A DNA stretch of 64,000 nt from Vibrio spartinae (GTDB taxonomy: Bacteria; Pseudomonadota; Gammaproteobacteria; Enterobacterales; Vibrionaceae): assembly GCF_024347135.1 (NCBI RefSeq), contig NZ_AP024908.1, forward strand, positions 992,001 through 1,056,000, in the 5' to 3' direction. Positions 46,700 through 56,260 of this stretch are shown piece by piece. The notes beneath the pieces are model-generated. The model was not told where the DNA came from. It ran no database searches and saw only the letters and a list, made by a program, of their open reading frames with translations. The position numbers and the translations under genes are program-made. How positions within the stretch are numbered: the first letter of the stretch is position 1; the number at the start of each line of letters is the position of its first letter.

Positions 46700-47326
46700 T
46701 TAAGCCTCTGCAACCACACGGGGGAACCGGACATAGAATGCAACCACGCCTCCGGCACATAAAATCCCAATCAAACTCAATAGAATCGTATTCACTTCAA
46801 ACCACAGCACTAGATAGAACGACGTCGCGAGCGTTCCCAATGCGCTGCCCAAAGTCGAGACAAAATAGAGCTTACCGGCAACCTGCCCGCTGCGCCCGGA
46901 GTCACTGACGAGCAAACGGATCGAATAAGGTGAGATCATCCCTAAAATCAGAGTCGGCAGGAGAAACAACAACAGAGACGCCACCAGTGAGCCATAACGC
47001 GGGTCCTCTATTCGGATGAAAACCAGTTCCATGACCGTATCCCCCCAGAACACCAACGGGAGTAACGTCGCCGCACCACACAGATAAAGTAAACTGAATT
47101 TACGCAAAGAAGGGGAATGCATCGACCACTGTCCGCCCAGCAGATAACCAGCCGACAATGCCACCATAAAAATGGTGATAATACTGCCCCACACATAAAT
47201 ACTGCTGCCAAAGTAAGGGGCCAGAATCCGCCCGCCCATCAGCTCGACCGACATGATGCAAAAGCCGCTCAGAAATGCGAGTAAAAAAATAAACCGATTC
47301 TTCAACAATCCATTGTCAAACGCCAT
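46700..47326 (-). CDS. Membrane partner of the spermidine-synthase-like protein
   Basis: This 208-aa membrane protein has six hydrophobic segments, including FIFLLAFLSGFCIMSVELMG and GRILAPYFGSSIYVWGSII. It matches the N-terminal membrane half of the fused synthase-like family (SVELxxGRxLAPYFGxSxYVWG). It is in the same operon as the 45787 gene with a 1-bp gap. The function is unknown. Confidence 0.8.
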   Translation of the reverse strand: MAFDNGLLKNRFIFLLAFLSGFCIMSVELMGGRILAPYFGSSIYVWGSIITIFMVALSAGYLLGGQWSMHSPSLRKFSLLYLCGAATLLPLVFWGDTVMELVFIRIEDPRYGSLVASLLLFLLPTLILGMISPYSIRLLVSDSGRSGQVAGKLYFVSTLGSALGTLATSFYLVLWFEVNTILLSLIGILCAGGVVAFYVRFPRVVAEA

Positions 47327-47469
47327 ATGATCCCTATTGTCTATTCCACGATAAAAAATCCACCAATCTCATAATACTTGCAGGAATCATTCATATAGCA
47401 AGTCAAATCATCAATAATTGGTGCACTAAAAGCCCACATGCCAGAATAGCATTGAATAAACCATGGCAT

Positions 47470-48372
47470 TTAATAAAAATAGTAGTCAATCTTGAGATAA
47501 CTGGCGCGAATATGCTCAATCAACAGCCGAATCTTATTCGGTGGCTGACGGGTAAACGGATAGATAGCATAGACCCCGAGTCTTTTGCCGACTTGCATCG
47601 GGAATAAATCAATTAATGTCCCGTCCTGTAAATCCGGGTAAACCAGACAGCGCGGCAGATAGGCAATCCCGTAGCCGCTCAGCGCTGCCTTTCTCAGTGC
47701 AATCGCATTATCACTGGAAAAACTCCCCGACACCTTTAACAAGTAGTTACCATCCTGACCTTTAAATTCCCAGTCACTGGCACCGGTAGACTGGTATACG
47801 TATTGCAGACAATTATGATGAACCAGATCTTCAGGCCGATACGGAATCCCCGCCCGGGCAATATAACCAGCCGTGGCACACACCACCCATTGCGAATCAA
47901 TAATGTGCCGGGCAATTAAACTGGAATCATTCAGTAACCCGGTCCGAATCACCAGATCATAGCCTTCGCCAATCGGGTCAACAAAGCGATTATCCAGCGA
48001 CATATCAACCGTCAGCCCCGGATGCATCTGACAAAACTCGGCAATCGCCTCTGCCAGAAGCAATTCACCGGAAATCGTCGGTACCGACATGCGGATATGT
48101 CCACTGAGGTTTTCACCATATCCGGCGACCGCGTCCAATGCCTCCTGAGTGGCTTGCTTCACATTTTTAGCACCTTGTAGCAAGGCTTTTCCCGCTTCTG
48201 TCAGGGTGAGTTTGCGGGTTGTCCGATACAAAAGTTGCGCCCCGAGCTCTTTTTCCAGACGCGCAATCCGTTTGCTAACCACTGAATTAGTAAGGTTATT
48301 TTTCTCAGCAACGAGACTAAAACTACCCAGTTCAACCACAGAAGAAAATAAAATCAGATCGTCAGCTCTCAT
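47470..48372 (-). CDS. LysR-family transcriptional regulator
   Basis: This 300-aa regulator has an N-terminal winged helix (LGSFSLVAEKNNLTNSVVSK, RIARLEKELGAQLLYRTTRK) and a periplasmic-binding-protein-like effector domain with SGYGIAYLPRCLV. It is divergent from the lactate permease, so it likely regulates L-lactate use; in other bacteria that role is often taken by a GntR-type LldR/LutR, so a LysR here is slightly unusual. Confidence 0.88.
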   Translation of the reverse strand: MRADDLILFSSVVELGSFSLVAEKNNLTNSVVSKRIARLEKELGAQLLYRTTRKLTLTEAGKALLQGAKNVKQATQEALDAVAGYGENLSGHIRMSVPTISGELLLAEAIAEFCQMHPGLTVDMSLDNRFVDPIGEGYDLVIRTGLLNDSSLIARHIIDSQWVVCATAGYIARAGIPYRPEDLVHHNCLQYVYQSTGASDWEFKGQDGNYLLKVSGSFSSDNAIALRKAALSGYGIAYLPRCLVYPDLQDGTLIDLFPMQVGKRLGVYAIYPFTRQPPNKIRLLIEHIRASYLKIDYYFY

Positions 48373-48575
48373 TTGATTATGTCACTTTTGGAATCAATCA
48401 TTTTCATTATTTCCCTATATCCATAAAAAATAAAGCGCTAGATTTACACTGACTTAACAAAAACATCATAAATAAAAACAAATTGTAGATATCCCTACCC
48501 ATGCGGCCCGCTGTTGCGATGCGTAAAACGTCGCCATCCCACATGGCTGAATGCTACAAATAAGGAAGTAACCCA

Positions 48576-50273
48576 ATGCGTGAAACATTATTAGCCTTAC
48601 TTGCTTTTTCTCCGATTGTTGTCGCCGCAATCTTGTTGATCGGTTTAAACTGGCCGGCAAAAAAAGCGATGCCAATTGCATTTGGTCTGACCGTTGTCAT
48701 TGCCTTATTCGGCTGGGACATGTCTGCCAATCGCGTCTTCGCCTCGGTGCTACAGGGGCTGGGCATTACCGTCTCGGTACTCTGGATAGTCTTCGGTGCG
48801 ATTTTTCTGCTCAACACCCTCAAACACTGCGGTGCCATTACGGTGATTCGTAATGGCTTTACCGATATTTCACCGGATCGACGCATTCAGGCCATCATTA
48901 TTGCCTGGTGTTTCGGCTCTTTTATTGAAGGCGCTTCCGGCTTCGGCACCCCCGCGGCCATTGCAGCGCCACTGCTGGTTGCGATTGGTTTTCCGGCACT
49001 GGCAGCGGTACTGATGGGGATGATGATTCAATCGACTCCGGTGTCTTTCGGGGCGGTCGGCACCCCCATTCTGGTCGGTGTCAGCAAAGGGCTCGATAGC
49101 CACCATATCAACCAGCTACTGACAGCACATGGTTCCAGTTGGGAGAGCTACCTACAGCAGATCACCACCAGTGTTGCACTCATCCATGCCACCGTCGGCA
49201 CCCTGATGCCGGTTCTGATGGCGATGATGTTGACGCGCTTTTTCGGCAAAAATAAAAGCTGGACCGAAGGATTAGATATTCTGCCATTCGCCCTGTTTGC
49301 CGGACTGGCCTTCACCATCCCTTACGCGCTGACCGGTGCGCTGCTCGGCCCGGAGTTCCCCTCACTGATCGGTGGGTTAGTCGGGCTTGCGGTGGTTGTC
49401 ACTGCGGCGAAAAAAGGATTTCTCGTCCCTCGTTCTGTCTGGGATTTCCGTCCTGAGCACGAATGGCCAAGTCAATGGCTCGGTTCGCTGAAAATGGATC
49501 TACAAACCATCCGCACCAACCCGATGAGCCTCACCCTGGCCTGGACGCCTTACCTGCTCCTTGCAGTAATTCTCGTCGCAAGCCGCGTCAGCCCCGACTT
49601 TAAGGCACTATTACAGAGTATCAATCTCTCATTTGCCAACATTCTCGGGGAAGTCGGTGTCAGTACCTCATTCCAGCCATTGTACTTACCCGGTGGGATT
49701 CTGGTGTTTGTGGCGCTGCTTGCTGTTCTGATTCAGGCCAGAAACCCGGCACCGATGTTCAGAGCGCTTGGTGAATCAAGTAAAACCCTGGTCGGTGCCG
49801 GATTTGTACTGGTCTTTACGATTCCGATGGTCCGGATCTTTATCAACTCCGGTGTCAACGGTGCTGAACTGTCCAGTATGCCGGTGACCACCGCTGATTT
49901 AGCTGCCGGACTGGTTGGCAATGCGTTTCCGGCGTTAAGCGCAACGGTTGGTGCGCTCGGTGCCTTTATTGCCGGTTCAAATACCGTTTCCAATATGATG
50001 TTCAGTCAATTTCAGTTTGAAGTGGCCCACACGCTCTCGGTTTCAAGCGTGATTGTGATTGCCTTACAAGCCGTCGGGGCCGCTGCCGGTAACATGATTG
50101 CCATTCACAATGTCGTCGCAGCATCAGCCACGGTCGGTCTGTTGGGCAGAGAAGGCGCAACCCTGCGTAAAACCATTATCCCCACGGCATATTATCTGGT
50201 GGCAACCGGGTTGATCGGATTATTGGTGATTTATGGATTTCATGCCACAGACGCCCTGATGAACTCAGTCTGA
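48576..50273 (+). CDS. lldP: L-lactate permease (LctP/LldP family)
   Basis: This 565-aa inner-membrane lactate:proton symporter has about 13 hydrophobic segments with family motifs [20 protein letters not shown] and [26 protein letters not shown] precedes the ATG. It is the first gene of the lactate locus and is followed by lutA/B/C-type genes 108 bp downstream. Confidence 0.93.
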   Translation: MRETLLALLAFSPIVVAAILLIGLNWPAKKAMPIAFGLTVVIALFGWDMSANRVFASVLQGLGITVSVLWIVFGAIFLLNTLKHCGAITVIRNGFTDISPDRRIQAIIIAWCFGSFIEGASGFGTPAAIAAPLLVAIGFPALAAVLMGMMIQSTPVSFGAVGTPILVGVSKGLDSHHINQLLTAHGSSWESYLQQITTSVALIHATVGTLMPVLMAMMLTRFFGKNKSWTEGLDILPFALFAGLAFTIPYALTGALLGPEFPSLIGGLVGLAVVVTAAKKGFLVPRSVWDFRPEHEWPSQWLGSLKMDLQTIRTNPMSLTLAWTPYLLLAVILVASRVSPDFKALLQSINLSFANILGEVGVSTSFQPLYLPGGILVFVALLAVLIQARNPAPMFRALGESSKTLVGAGFVLVFTIPMVRIFINSGVNGAELSSMPVTTADLAAGLVGNAFPALSATVGALGAFIAGSNTVSNMMFSQFQFEVAHTLSVSSVIVIALQAVGAAAGNMIAIHNVVAASATVGLLGREGATLRKTIIPTAYYLVATGLIGLLVIYGFHATDALMNSV

Positions 50274-50305
50274 TCGCTGAGAATTCACCACAAGAATTAC
50301 CAATT

Positions 50306-50370
50306 GGCCATCACTCTTCTTTCCAACCGACATTTCCCCCAACGTCGTGTTTCTTTGAGTGTGATGGCCT
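50306..50370 (+). promoter_or_regulatory. Long-range hairpin between lldP and the lut genes
   Basis: GGCCATCACTC (50308) pairs with GAGTGTGATGGCC (about 50357-50369) with one bulge, across a 38-nt loop. It may protect or partly terminate the permease mRNA before the lut genes. Confidence 0.45.
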
Positions 50371-50401
50371 TACTTTACTCATGCATTCACTGGAGAGCCT
50401 T

Positions 50402-51190
50402 ATGAGAATTTACCCAGCGAAACCGGACAAAGTCTATTTCTACGCGACTTGTCTGGTGGATCTATTTGACCCCGATGCGGGGCTCGATGCCATCACGCTG
50501 CTCAAGCAGCAAAATATCGAGGTGATTTACGTTGAAAAACAGACCTGTTGCGGCCAGCCGGCCTACACATCAGGCTATGATGATGAAGCCAAATCCGTGG
50601 CCCTGAATCAAATCGCGCTGTTTCCCGAACCTTATCCAGTGATTGTGTTATCCGGCTCTTGCGGCGGAATGATGCATCACCATTATCGTCGCCTCTTCGC
50701 AGGCAGCGCGCAGCAAACCATGGTCAATGTCTTTTGTGATCGGGTGTTTGAATTCACTGAATTTCTGGTGCATGTCTGCCGCGCCAAACTGCAAGATCAC
50801 GGCCCCGACACATCCGTCGTGATGCATACCTCCTGTGCTGCCCGGCGAGAAATGAATGTGCATGTCACCGCCACCCAGTTACTCAATCAGCTTGAACACG
50901 TCGAGCTGAAAGAACAAGACTACGAAAGCGAATGTTGTGGCTTCGGCGGCACATTCGCGGTCCGTCACCCGAATATTTCTCAGGCCATGGTGGAAGATAA
51001 AACCCGTCATCTCAAAGCGACACAGGCTGATCATCTGGTGAGTGCCGACTGGGGATGCTTACTCAATATCAACGGTGCACTGGATTTTCAGCATCAGCAA
51101 GGCGAGACGGCCACCATGCAGGGACGTCATTTAGCCAGTTTCTTACGCGAAAGAACATTACCGAAGCCGACACAGGAGCAATCATCATGA
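50402..51190 (+). CDS. lutA: Lactate utilisation protein A (LutA/LldE)
   Basis: This 262-aa subunit of the iron-sulfur L-lactate dehydrogenase complex has two cysteine-rich CCG domains: TCCGQPAYTSGY and ECCGFGGTFAVRHPNIS. The ATG at 50402 has GGAGAG upstream and gives MRIYPAKPDKVYFYATCLVD, the usual start; an in-frame ATG at 50381 is less likely. It is followed immediately by lutB. Confidence 0.92.
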   Translation: MRIYPAKPDKVYFYATCLVDLFDPDAGLDAITLLKQQNIEVIYVEKQTCCGQPAYTSGYDDEAKSVALNQIALFPEPYPVIVLSGSCGGMMHHHYRRLFAGSAQQTMVNVFCDRVFEFTEFLVHVCRAKLQDHGPDTSVVMHTSCAARREMNVHVTATQLLNQLEHVELKEQDYESECCGFGGTFAVRHPNISQAMVEDKTRHLKATQADHLVSADWGCLLNINGALDFQHQQGETATMQGRHLASFLRERTLPKPTQEQSS

Positions 51191-52632
51191 ATGACTCTCC
51201 GCAACAATTTCATGCACAGGCCAAAACAGCGCTTGATGACGCCCAGCTCCGCGCCAATTTTCGCGGCGCAATGGATTACCTGCAAAGCAAACGCAAAGCC
51301 GCCTTTGCAGACCCGCAAGAAGAAAAACAGACCCGGGATCTGGCACAAGCGATTCGTCAGCGGTGTCTGAGTAAACTGCCGCAACTCTTAGAACAACTGG
51401 AAGCCAACTGCCAGAAAAACGGGATTCAGGTACATTGGGCTGACAATGCTGAACAAGCCAATACCATTATCGCCGGGATTGCGGAACACCACCGGGCATC
51501 TCTGATGGTCAAGGGCAAATCGATGGTCAGTGAAGAGATAGAACTCAATCATGAAATGGCCAAGCACGGGGTGACCTGTCTGGAAAGTGACATGGGCGAG
51601 TACATTATTCAGCTCGACGGCGACAAACCTTCACATATCATCATGCCGGCCATTCATAAAAATAAGCAGGAGGTCAGCAACACGTTCCGCGATAACCTGC
51701 CGGACTTTCAGCCCACCACCGATGTCGATCGCTTAATCCGAACCGGCCGCGCCCAGCTCAGGGAAAAATTTCGCACCGCAGATATGGGGTTATCCGGGGT
51801 CAATTTTGCCGTCGCAGAGACCGGTACGCTGTGTCTGGTCGAAAATGAGGGCAACGGCCGGATGTCCACCACCGTGCCGAACGTCCATGTGGCTATCACC
51901 GGCATCGAAAAAGTGGTGGAATTCCTCACCGATGTCCCCCCGTTATTCAGTGCGTTAACCCGCTCAGCCACCGGTCAGACAATCAGTACCTATTTCAATA
52001 TGATCACCTCGCCTCGCCGGGCAAACGAGAAAGATGGTCCGCAAGAAGTCCATCTGGTATTGCTCGACAACGGGCGCAGCCAAGCCTATCGCGACGAAGA
52101 GTTACGCAAAACGCTGCAATGTATCCGCTGTGGCGCCTGTATGAATCACTGTCCGGTGTACACGCGAATCGGCGGTCACGCCTACGGAACCGTCTATCCC
52201 GGCCCGATTGGCAAAATCATTTCACCACACCTGATGGGGCTGGCGGCAACCAAAGAGCTGGTCACCGCATCGAGCTTGTGCGGTGCTTGTGGCGAAGTTT
52301 GCCCGGTCCGCATTCCGATTCCCGACATGTTATTGCGGCTGCGTCGCGAGGCCAAACATGCACCGCAACCCGGCCTAGAAGCCATGCGCGGGCAGAAGTC
52401 TGCTTATAAACCCGCAGAAAAACTCGCGATGCGTAGTTTTGCGTATTCCGCCACCCACCCGACCATTTATCGGATCGGGACGCGCCTTGCCGGACAGATG
52501 CGCCACCTGATCCCAACGAAATTGGGACCATGGACGCAGTGCCGGACCGCACCGAAACCCGCCGCCAAAACCTTACATCAATTGATGAAAGAACGCGCTC
52601 GCCAGCCACAGAAACAAGGGGAATCGTCATGA
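51187..52632 (+). CDS. lutB: Lactate utilisation protein B (LutB/LldF), iron-sulfur subunit
   Basis: This 481-aa protein has an LUD-like N-terminal region and two 4Fe-4S clusters: CIRCGACMNHCPVY and CGACGEVCPVRIP. The ATG at 51187 overlaps the lutA stop (ATGA type) and has AGGAG upstream, replacing the longer open frame that starts inside lutA. It oxidises L-lactate to pyruvate with LutA and LutC. Confidence 0.93.
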   Translation: MNDSPQQFHAQAKTALDDAQLRANFRGAMDYLQSKRKAAFADPQEEKQTRDLAQAIRQRCLSKLPQLLEQLEANCQKNGIQVHWADNAEQANTIIAGIAEHHRASLMVKGKSMVSEEIELNHEMAKHGVTCLESDMGEYIIQLDGDKPSHIIMPAIHKNKQEVSNTFRDNLPDFQPTTDVDRLIRTGRAQLREKFRTADMGLSGVNFAVAETGTLCLVENEGNGRMSTTVPNVHVAITGIEKVVEFLTDVPPLFSALTRSATGQTISTYFNMITSPRRANEKDGPQEVHLVLLDNGRSQAYRDEELRKTLQCIRCGACMNHCPVYTRIGGHAYGTVYPGPIGKIISPHLMGLAATKELVTASSLCGACGEVCPVRIPIPDMLLRLRREAKHAPQPGLEAMRGQKSAYKPAEKLAMRSFAYSATHPTIYRIGTRLAGQMRHLIPTKLGPWTQCRTAPKPAAKTLHQLMKERARQPQKQGESS

Positions 52633-53288
52633 ACCACGCCAGACAGCAGATTTTCGACCGCCTCAAGGCTGCCCAACCCGAGCCACTGGAAAATGATTCC
52701 GCAGCGCTTGCCCGCAATTTTGCGCATCATCACTTCAGCGCCGATGAAAAATTAGCGCATTTCAGTACCGCATTAACAGCGAATCATGCGCAGGTATTAC
52801 CGATTGAACGGCAGCAATTGATTCACACCCTTCATCAATTATGCCAAGACCACGGTTGGCAACACGCAGCGATTGGTACCAATAGCCTGTGGCATCATGA
52901 TTTTCGTCAAGGGCTGGAGAACGTTCAGATCACCGAATATCAGCAAACCATCGAGCAGTGGAAAGATGACTTATTCACCACCGTTGATGTGGGCCTGACC
53001 GACACGCGTGCCGGTATTGCCGACAGCGGTGCACTGGTCCTCTGGCCGGATATCCATCAGCCGCGCACCCTGTCATTGGTGCCCCCTTGCCATGTTGCCG
53101 TGATCCGACAATCAACGCTGTTTAACAATTTGACGGAACTGATGATTGAGCAACAGTGGCACCAGCAGATGCCGACCAACGTGGTTTTAGTCTCCGGCCC
53201 GTCTAAAACGGCGGATATTCAGCAGACGTTAGCTTATGGGGCACATGGGCCACGGGAGTTAATTGTGATTGTGTTGGTGGATGAGTAA
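52629..53288 (+). CDS. lutC: Lactate utilisation protein C (LutC/LldG)
   Basis: This 219-aa LUD-domain protein starts with MNHARQQIFDRLKAAQPEPL and has the family features VGLTDTRAGIADSGALVLW and LSLVPPCHVAVI. The ATG at 52629 overlaps the lutB stop by 4 bp, showing translational coupling. It completes the LutABC complex. Confidence 0.92.
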   Translation: MNHARQQIFDRLKAAQPEPLENDSAALARNFAHHHFSADEKLAHFSTALTANHAQVLPIERQQLIHTLHQLCQDHGWQHAAIGTNSLWHHDFRQGLENVQITEYQQTIEQWKDDLFTTVDVGLTDTRAGIADSGALVLWPDIHQPRTLSLVPPCHVAVIRQSTLFNNLTELMIEQQWHQQMPTNVVLVSGPSKTADIQQTLAYGAHGPRELIVIVLVDE

Positions 53289-53450
53289 GTTTTCGGAGGG
53301 CTGAGGTTTGGGGCGCGGTTACTTTTGTTGATTTCAATGGCTTCTTCGACAGCGCCCCCTTGTGCTTTTTCAGAATAGAGAAGTTCCCATTCATCGAAGC
53401 TCGTATGTTTTAACAGCGGCCAAATGTATTTCTCAGACGTAATACTGAGA
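53289..53450. repeat. Degenerate dispersed-repeat flank
   Basis: TGAGGTTTGGGGCGCGGTTA through TTTCAATGGCTTCTTCGACA resembles 56030-56095 (TTGAGGTGCAGCGGTTTGGT ... TTTCAATAGCATCTCCGACA), the sequence that follows structured-repeat copy 4. No gene seen. Confidence 0.5.
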
Positions 53451-53456
53451 ATTGAA

Positions 53457-53545
53457 TGTCATAGGTACGGTAAATTTGGTCACCTCATAAATTAACAGGT
53501 GACACTATGACAAAACGAACAAGACGCCTATTTAGCTCTAATTCC
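53457..53545 (+). pseudogene. IS3-family element left-end remnant
   Basis: An IS end-like TGTCATAGGTACGGTAAATT leads to GTGACACTATGACAAAACGA. The frame from ATG 53507 opens MTKRTRRLFSS, the start of IS3-type OrfA transposases (normally MTKRTRRLFSAEFK), then loses homology. Only the left end remains. Confidence 0.65.
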
Positions 53546-53556
53546 CCCTGTAGGTA

Positions 53557-53627
53557 TAACGCTTCAATAATCGACGAAGCTTTGCTGCGTCCGGTGCCGA
53601 AGGAGCGAAATTGATTGACTTGTTATG
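53557..53627. repeat. attC-like site
   Basis: The arms TAACGCTTCAATAATC and GATTGACTTGTTA are complementary with an extra base, with a variable middle that folds (CCGGTGCCGAAGG). It lies just 3' of the minus-strand gene at 53638, as expected for a cassette. Confidence 0.7.
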
Positions 53628-53637
53628 TCGCTTTAGC

Positions 53638-54480
53638 TCATACACCTGAATCACTTTTTTCACTATTGATATCATGGGCGACCCGCCACCCTTTCTCGGT
53701 TAACTGATAATATCCGTCCGCTTGAGCTTCGAAGATACCAATTTCAACTAAATCTTTTACAACGAATATCCAATGAAGCCTCTCCTCTCTGTTTCCTGGA
53801 GATTTTCCTGAACGCAAGCATTCTTCTGGCGTTCTTTCCCAGCCCCATTGCATATCCATTGGATATCCGGGAACCCAAAGACATTCATACTCCCCCTTTG
53901 AAGCTCCGATGCGGCAAAACCCGTTATCCTGGTGGTACAAGCGATAAAGTAGTTTTTTTTGATCATTAGTTAAGATTTCACTCAGGCTGTTTTGCTGCGG
54001 AGTCTTGCTAGTTGCCTCCGAGAGCTCTCGGAGCATAGAAACCGTAGTTACCCGAAATAGCGTCTCGTGCTGAGAACAGGCAGTACAAAGAGCAATGGAT
54101 AGTGACTTGATATGGGTTGACGCTTCTTCTTCACTTAGCAGAAAGAAGTCCTGTGGATGATCAATCTTCGAGCGAACATATTTCCACTGCTCAGTGAGTG
54201 CAGAATCCCAGCTCTCCTCCGATGGAATCTTCAAAGATTCTAACTCTGAGCGAAGATTGGACAAACAAGGGCGTTCCGCAAGTTCTTCATCTGCTACATG
54301 ACTCGGAAACAATGCATTTGACGAAGTCAAACTTGCATGAGAAGGAAGATTAGACGCCCATTTTTCTACAGCCTTATGTAGATCGACAGTTAACTTATCT
54401 CTCTGGAATAGTTTAAGTACTCGATCAGCAAGTTTGGTTCCTGCATATCCAAATAACCACGTCTCAATTCCCGATGCCAT
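53638..54480 (-). CDS. Hypothetical 280-aa protein with C-terminal winged-helix-like region
   Basis: The ATG at 54480 is chosen because GGAGG lies 7 nt upstream; another ATG is two codons further up. The N-terminus (WLFGYAGTKLADRVLKLFQR and HKAVEKWASNLPSH) resembles the N-terminal helical domain found ahead of some STAND/NACHT defence proteins, but no ATPase follows. The C-terminal part (DLVEIGIFEAQADGYYQLTE) looks like a winged helix. An attC-like site follows its stop, so it is likely a cassette. The function is unknown. Confidence 0.55.
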   Translation of the reverse strand: MASGIETWLFGYAGTKLADRVLKLFQRDKLTVDLHKAVEKWASNLPSHASLTSSNALFPSHVADEELAERPCLSNLRSELESLKIPSEESWDSALTEQWKYVRSKIDHPQDFFLLSEEEASTHIKSLSIALCTACSQHETLFRVTTVSMLRELSEATSKTPQQNSLSEILTNDQKKLLYRLYHQDNGFCRIGASKGEYECLWVPGYPMDMQWGWERTPEECLRSGKSPGNREERLHWIFVVKDLVEIGIFEAQADGYYQLTEKGWRVAHDINSEKSDSGV

Positions 54481-54499
54481 TACCATGCCTCCATAGCTA

Positions 54500-54545
54500 C
54501 ATAACAGTTATTTAGACAACACTCTCATTGTTCTGTTGCTGCCAT
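54500..54545. repeat. Cassette-boundary-like sequence
   Basis: ATAACAGTTATTTAGACAAC followed by TCTGTTGCTGCC resembles the boundary sequence at 37812-37860 and 14993-15040. It may be an attC half-site or a common insertion junction. Confidence 0.4.
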
Positions 54546-54766
54546 TCACCCTTTTTCGGATAAGCTCCATTGGTTCTCGTATAAGCACTTAAACACCGTA
54601 CATAGCATTGAATAGGTTACAGAAAACATCCAGAAAAAATTGTATAGGCATGACATTCTTTGATGCAGGTAGAGTTTGCAAGAAATTGCAGTGTTTTAAC
54701 AATCAGTAAGGTGTGATGTAACGGTTTGGTACACGAAGCCGTAACACTGTTGGTTTGGCTTTAAAA

Positions 54767-55012
54767 ATGTTTCACCCAATTCAAATAAGCCACCCAACCA
54801 AGAAAATCATTCAAGGAAGAATGATTAAGCTTTTCCGGGCAGGACGCTCGTAAAAGCTGGTTCTGGACAACGTGCGACGCCGTCAAACAGAAAAGATTTT
54901 CTGGTTCGTCTTTCATCTCTGAAAGATGAACTGACGCACAGAGTACCGATGTCTCTGAAACTGAGGAATGCAATTGTGCGTCATATTTCGGAGCCCGGAG
55001 GCAAAATAGACA
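54767..55012. repeat. Dispersed structured repeat (copy 3)
   Basis: A full copy. The first hairpin is ATCATTC-AAGGAA-GAATGAT, where both arms have changed relative to the other copies (ACCATTC / GAATGGT), so pairing is kept. The GCTTTTCCGGGC and CTTTCATCTCTGAAAG hairpins and the GACGCACA/TGTGCGTC arms are present. Confidence 0.85.
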
Positions 55013-55113
55013 AAGAAACAAACGGCTATCCCCCTACAAGGGAAATGAACCCCATTGAATATATTGCAAATAACTCTATGATAATGGCTCTTATTATGAA
55101 ATATGGGGGATTT

Positions 55114-55644
55114 ATGTTCAAAAGAATTACTTTATTTGCAGTTGCATTACTTTCATTCAATGTGTTCGCGACACCCACACCAGCTGAACTTTTTTCAACC
55201 ATTAATCTTCGGTTAAGTTATATGGAAGATGTTGCCCTGTACAAAGCAATCCACAGAAAACCGATAGAAGACCTTGAGCGAGAAGCTGTCGTTATTGAAA
55301 AAGCCAGTCTGTCCGCAGAAAAAGAAGGTCTGGATAAGCACAGTGTGATCGGCTTTTTTAAAGCTCAGATTGCAGCCGCTAAAGCAATACAATATAGATA
55401 TCGGGCTGATTTATTAAGCCAGCCAGAAACTGGCACACCCAGAGACTTAAAAACGGTCATTCGGCCAGAATTAATCAAACTCGGCAAACAAATAAATACG
55501 GATATTGCTCATTATCTGCATGACGGTGGTGTTTTTTCTGCAAACGATCTGGCAACCTTTAAAGCAACATTAAATTCAAAATACTTAACTGACGCAGATA
55601 AAAAAGCCTTATTTGATGCATTGACCCAAATACGACTCCAGTGA
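55114..55644 (+). CDS. Periplasmic (secreted) chorismate mutase, AroQ gamma type
   Basis: This 176-aa protein starts at ATG 55114 with a signal peptide (ITLFAVALLSFNVFATPTPA), then an all-helical AroQ domain: INLRLSYMEDVALYKAIHRK, IEDLEREAVVIEKA, GLDKHSVIGFFKAQIAAAKA, IQYRYRADLL. Conserved Arg/Lys/Glu/Gln residues of the secreted gamma class are in place. It converts chorismate to prephenate outside the cytoplasm; its role is unclear in most bacteria. It lies alone between structured-repeat copies 3 and 4. Confidence 0.85.
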   Translation: MFKRITLFAVALLSFNVFATPTPAELFSTINLRLSYMEDVALYKAIHRKPIEDLEREAVVIEKASLSAEKEGLDKHSVIGFFKAQIAAAKAIQYRYRADLLSQPETGTPRDLKTVIRPELIKLGKQINTDIAHYLHDGGVFSANDLATFKATLNSKYLTDADKKALFDALTQIRLQ

Positions 55645-55785
55645 GTTTCACTGGGGAATGTAAGAGAACATCAATCCCGAAACAGATTAAATGAATTACA
55701 GATATCTGCCGCTCAAAGGAAGAAATCCACGGATGGATTTCTAGGTCTTTCTGAGTCCATCGATCAATTCGCCTTTAAAAAAGGT

Positions 55786-56030
55786 TCACCCAATTCAAAT
55801 CAACCACCAAACCAAGAAAACCATTCAAGGAAGAATGGTTAGGCTTTTCCGGGCAGGACGCTCGTAAAAGGCGGTTCTGGACAACATACACATTAGCCAA
55901 ATAAAAAAAGATTTTCTGGTTCGTCTTTCATCTCTGAAAGATGAACTGGCGCACAGAGCACCAATATCCCTGAAACCGGAGAAGCTGATTGTGCGTCAAA
56001 ATTTGGAGCCGAAGGCTGGGAAGGTTGAAA
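55786..56030. repeat. Dispersed structured repeat (copy 4)
   Basis: A full copy with hairpins CCATTC-AAGGAA-GAATGG, GGCTTTTCCGGGC paired to GCTCGTAAAAGGC, and TTTCATCTCTGAAA. It ends GATTGTGCGTCA and is followed by the GTTGAAAGTTGAGGTGCAGC flank also seen at 53.3 kb. Confidence 0.85.
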
Positions 56031-56260
56031 GTTGAGGTGCAGCGGTTTGGTGCGCAATCACTTTCCTCAATTTCAATAGCATCTCCGACAGCGCCCCAGA
56101 GACTTTTGCCCAGCAGCAAAAGTCCCCAAAAGTGCCTTGAGTTTGAGTTCAACGCACCGAATCAGGGTCGGATTGATTCGCATCCTGCTCAGACAATCCT
56201 GAAAAATCGTCCATGATTTTTCCCCCTGAGTTCAGTGATCAAATTGACTTTTTAAGAATG
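56031..56260. other. Spacer between structured-repeat copies
   Basis: Carries a CTTTTGCCCAGCAGCAAAAG hairpin (about 56103-56122). No gene seen. Confidence 0.4.

Noticed and set aside
54761..55021. Minus-strand frames of 60-86 codons across the structured repeats, sharing a DEPENLF-type phrase
   Set aside because: Copy 5 has a frameshift and a swapped hairpin that changes the frame's content while keeping base pairing; the conservation is better explained by structure. A protein role is not fully excluded.
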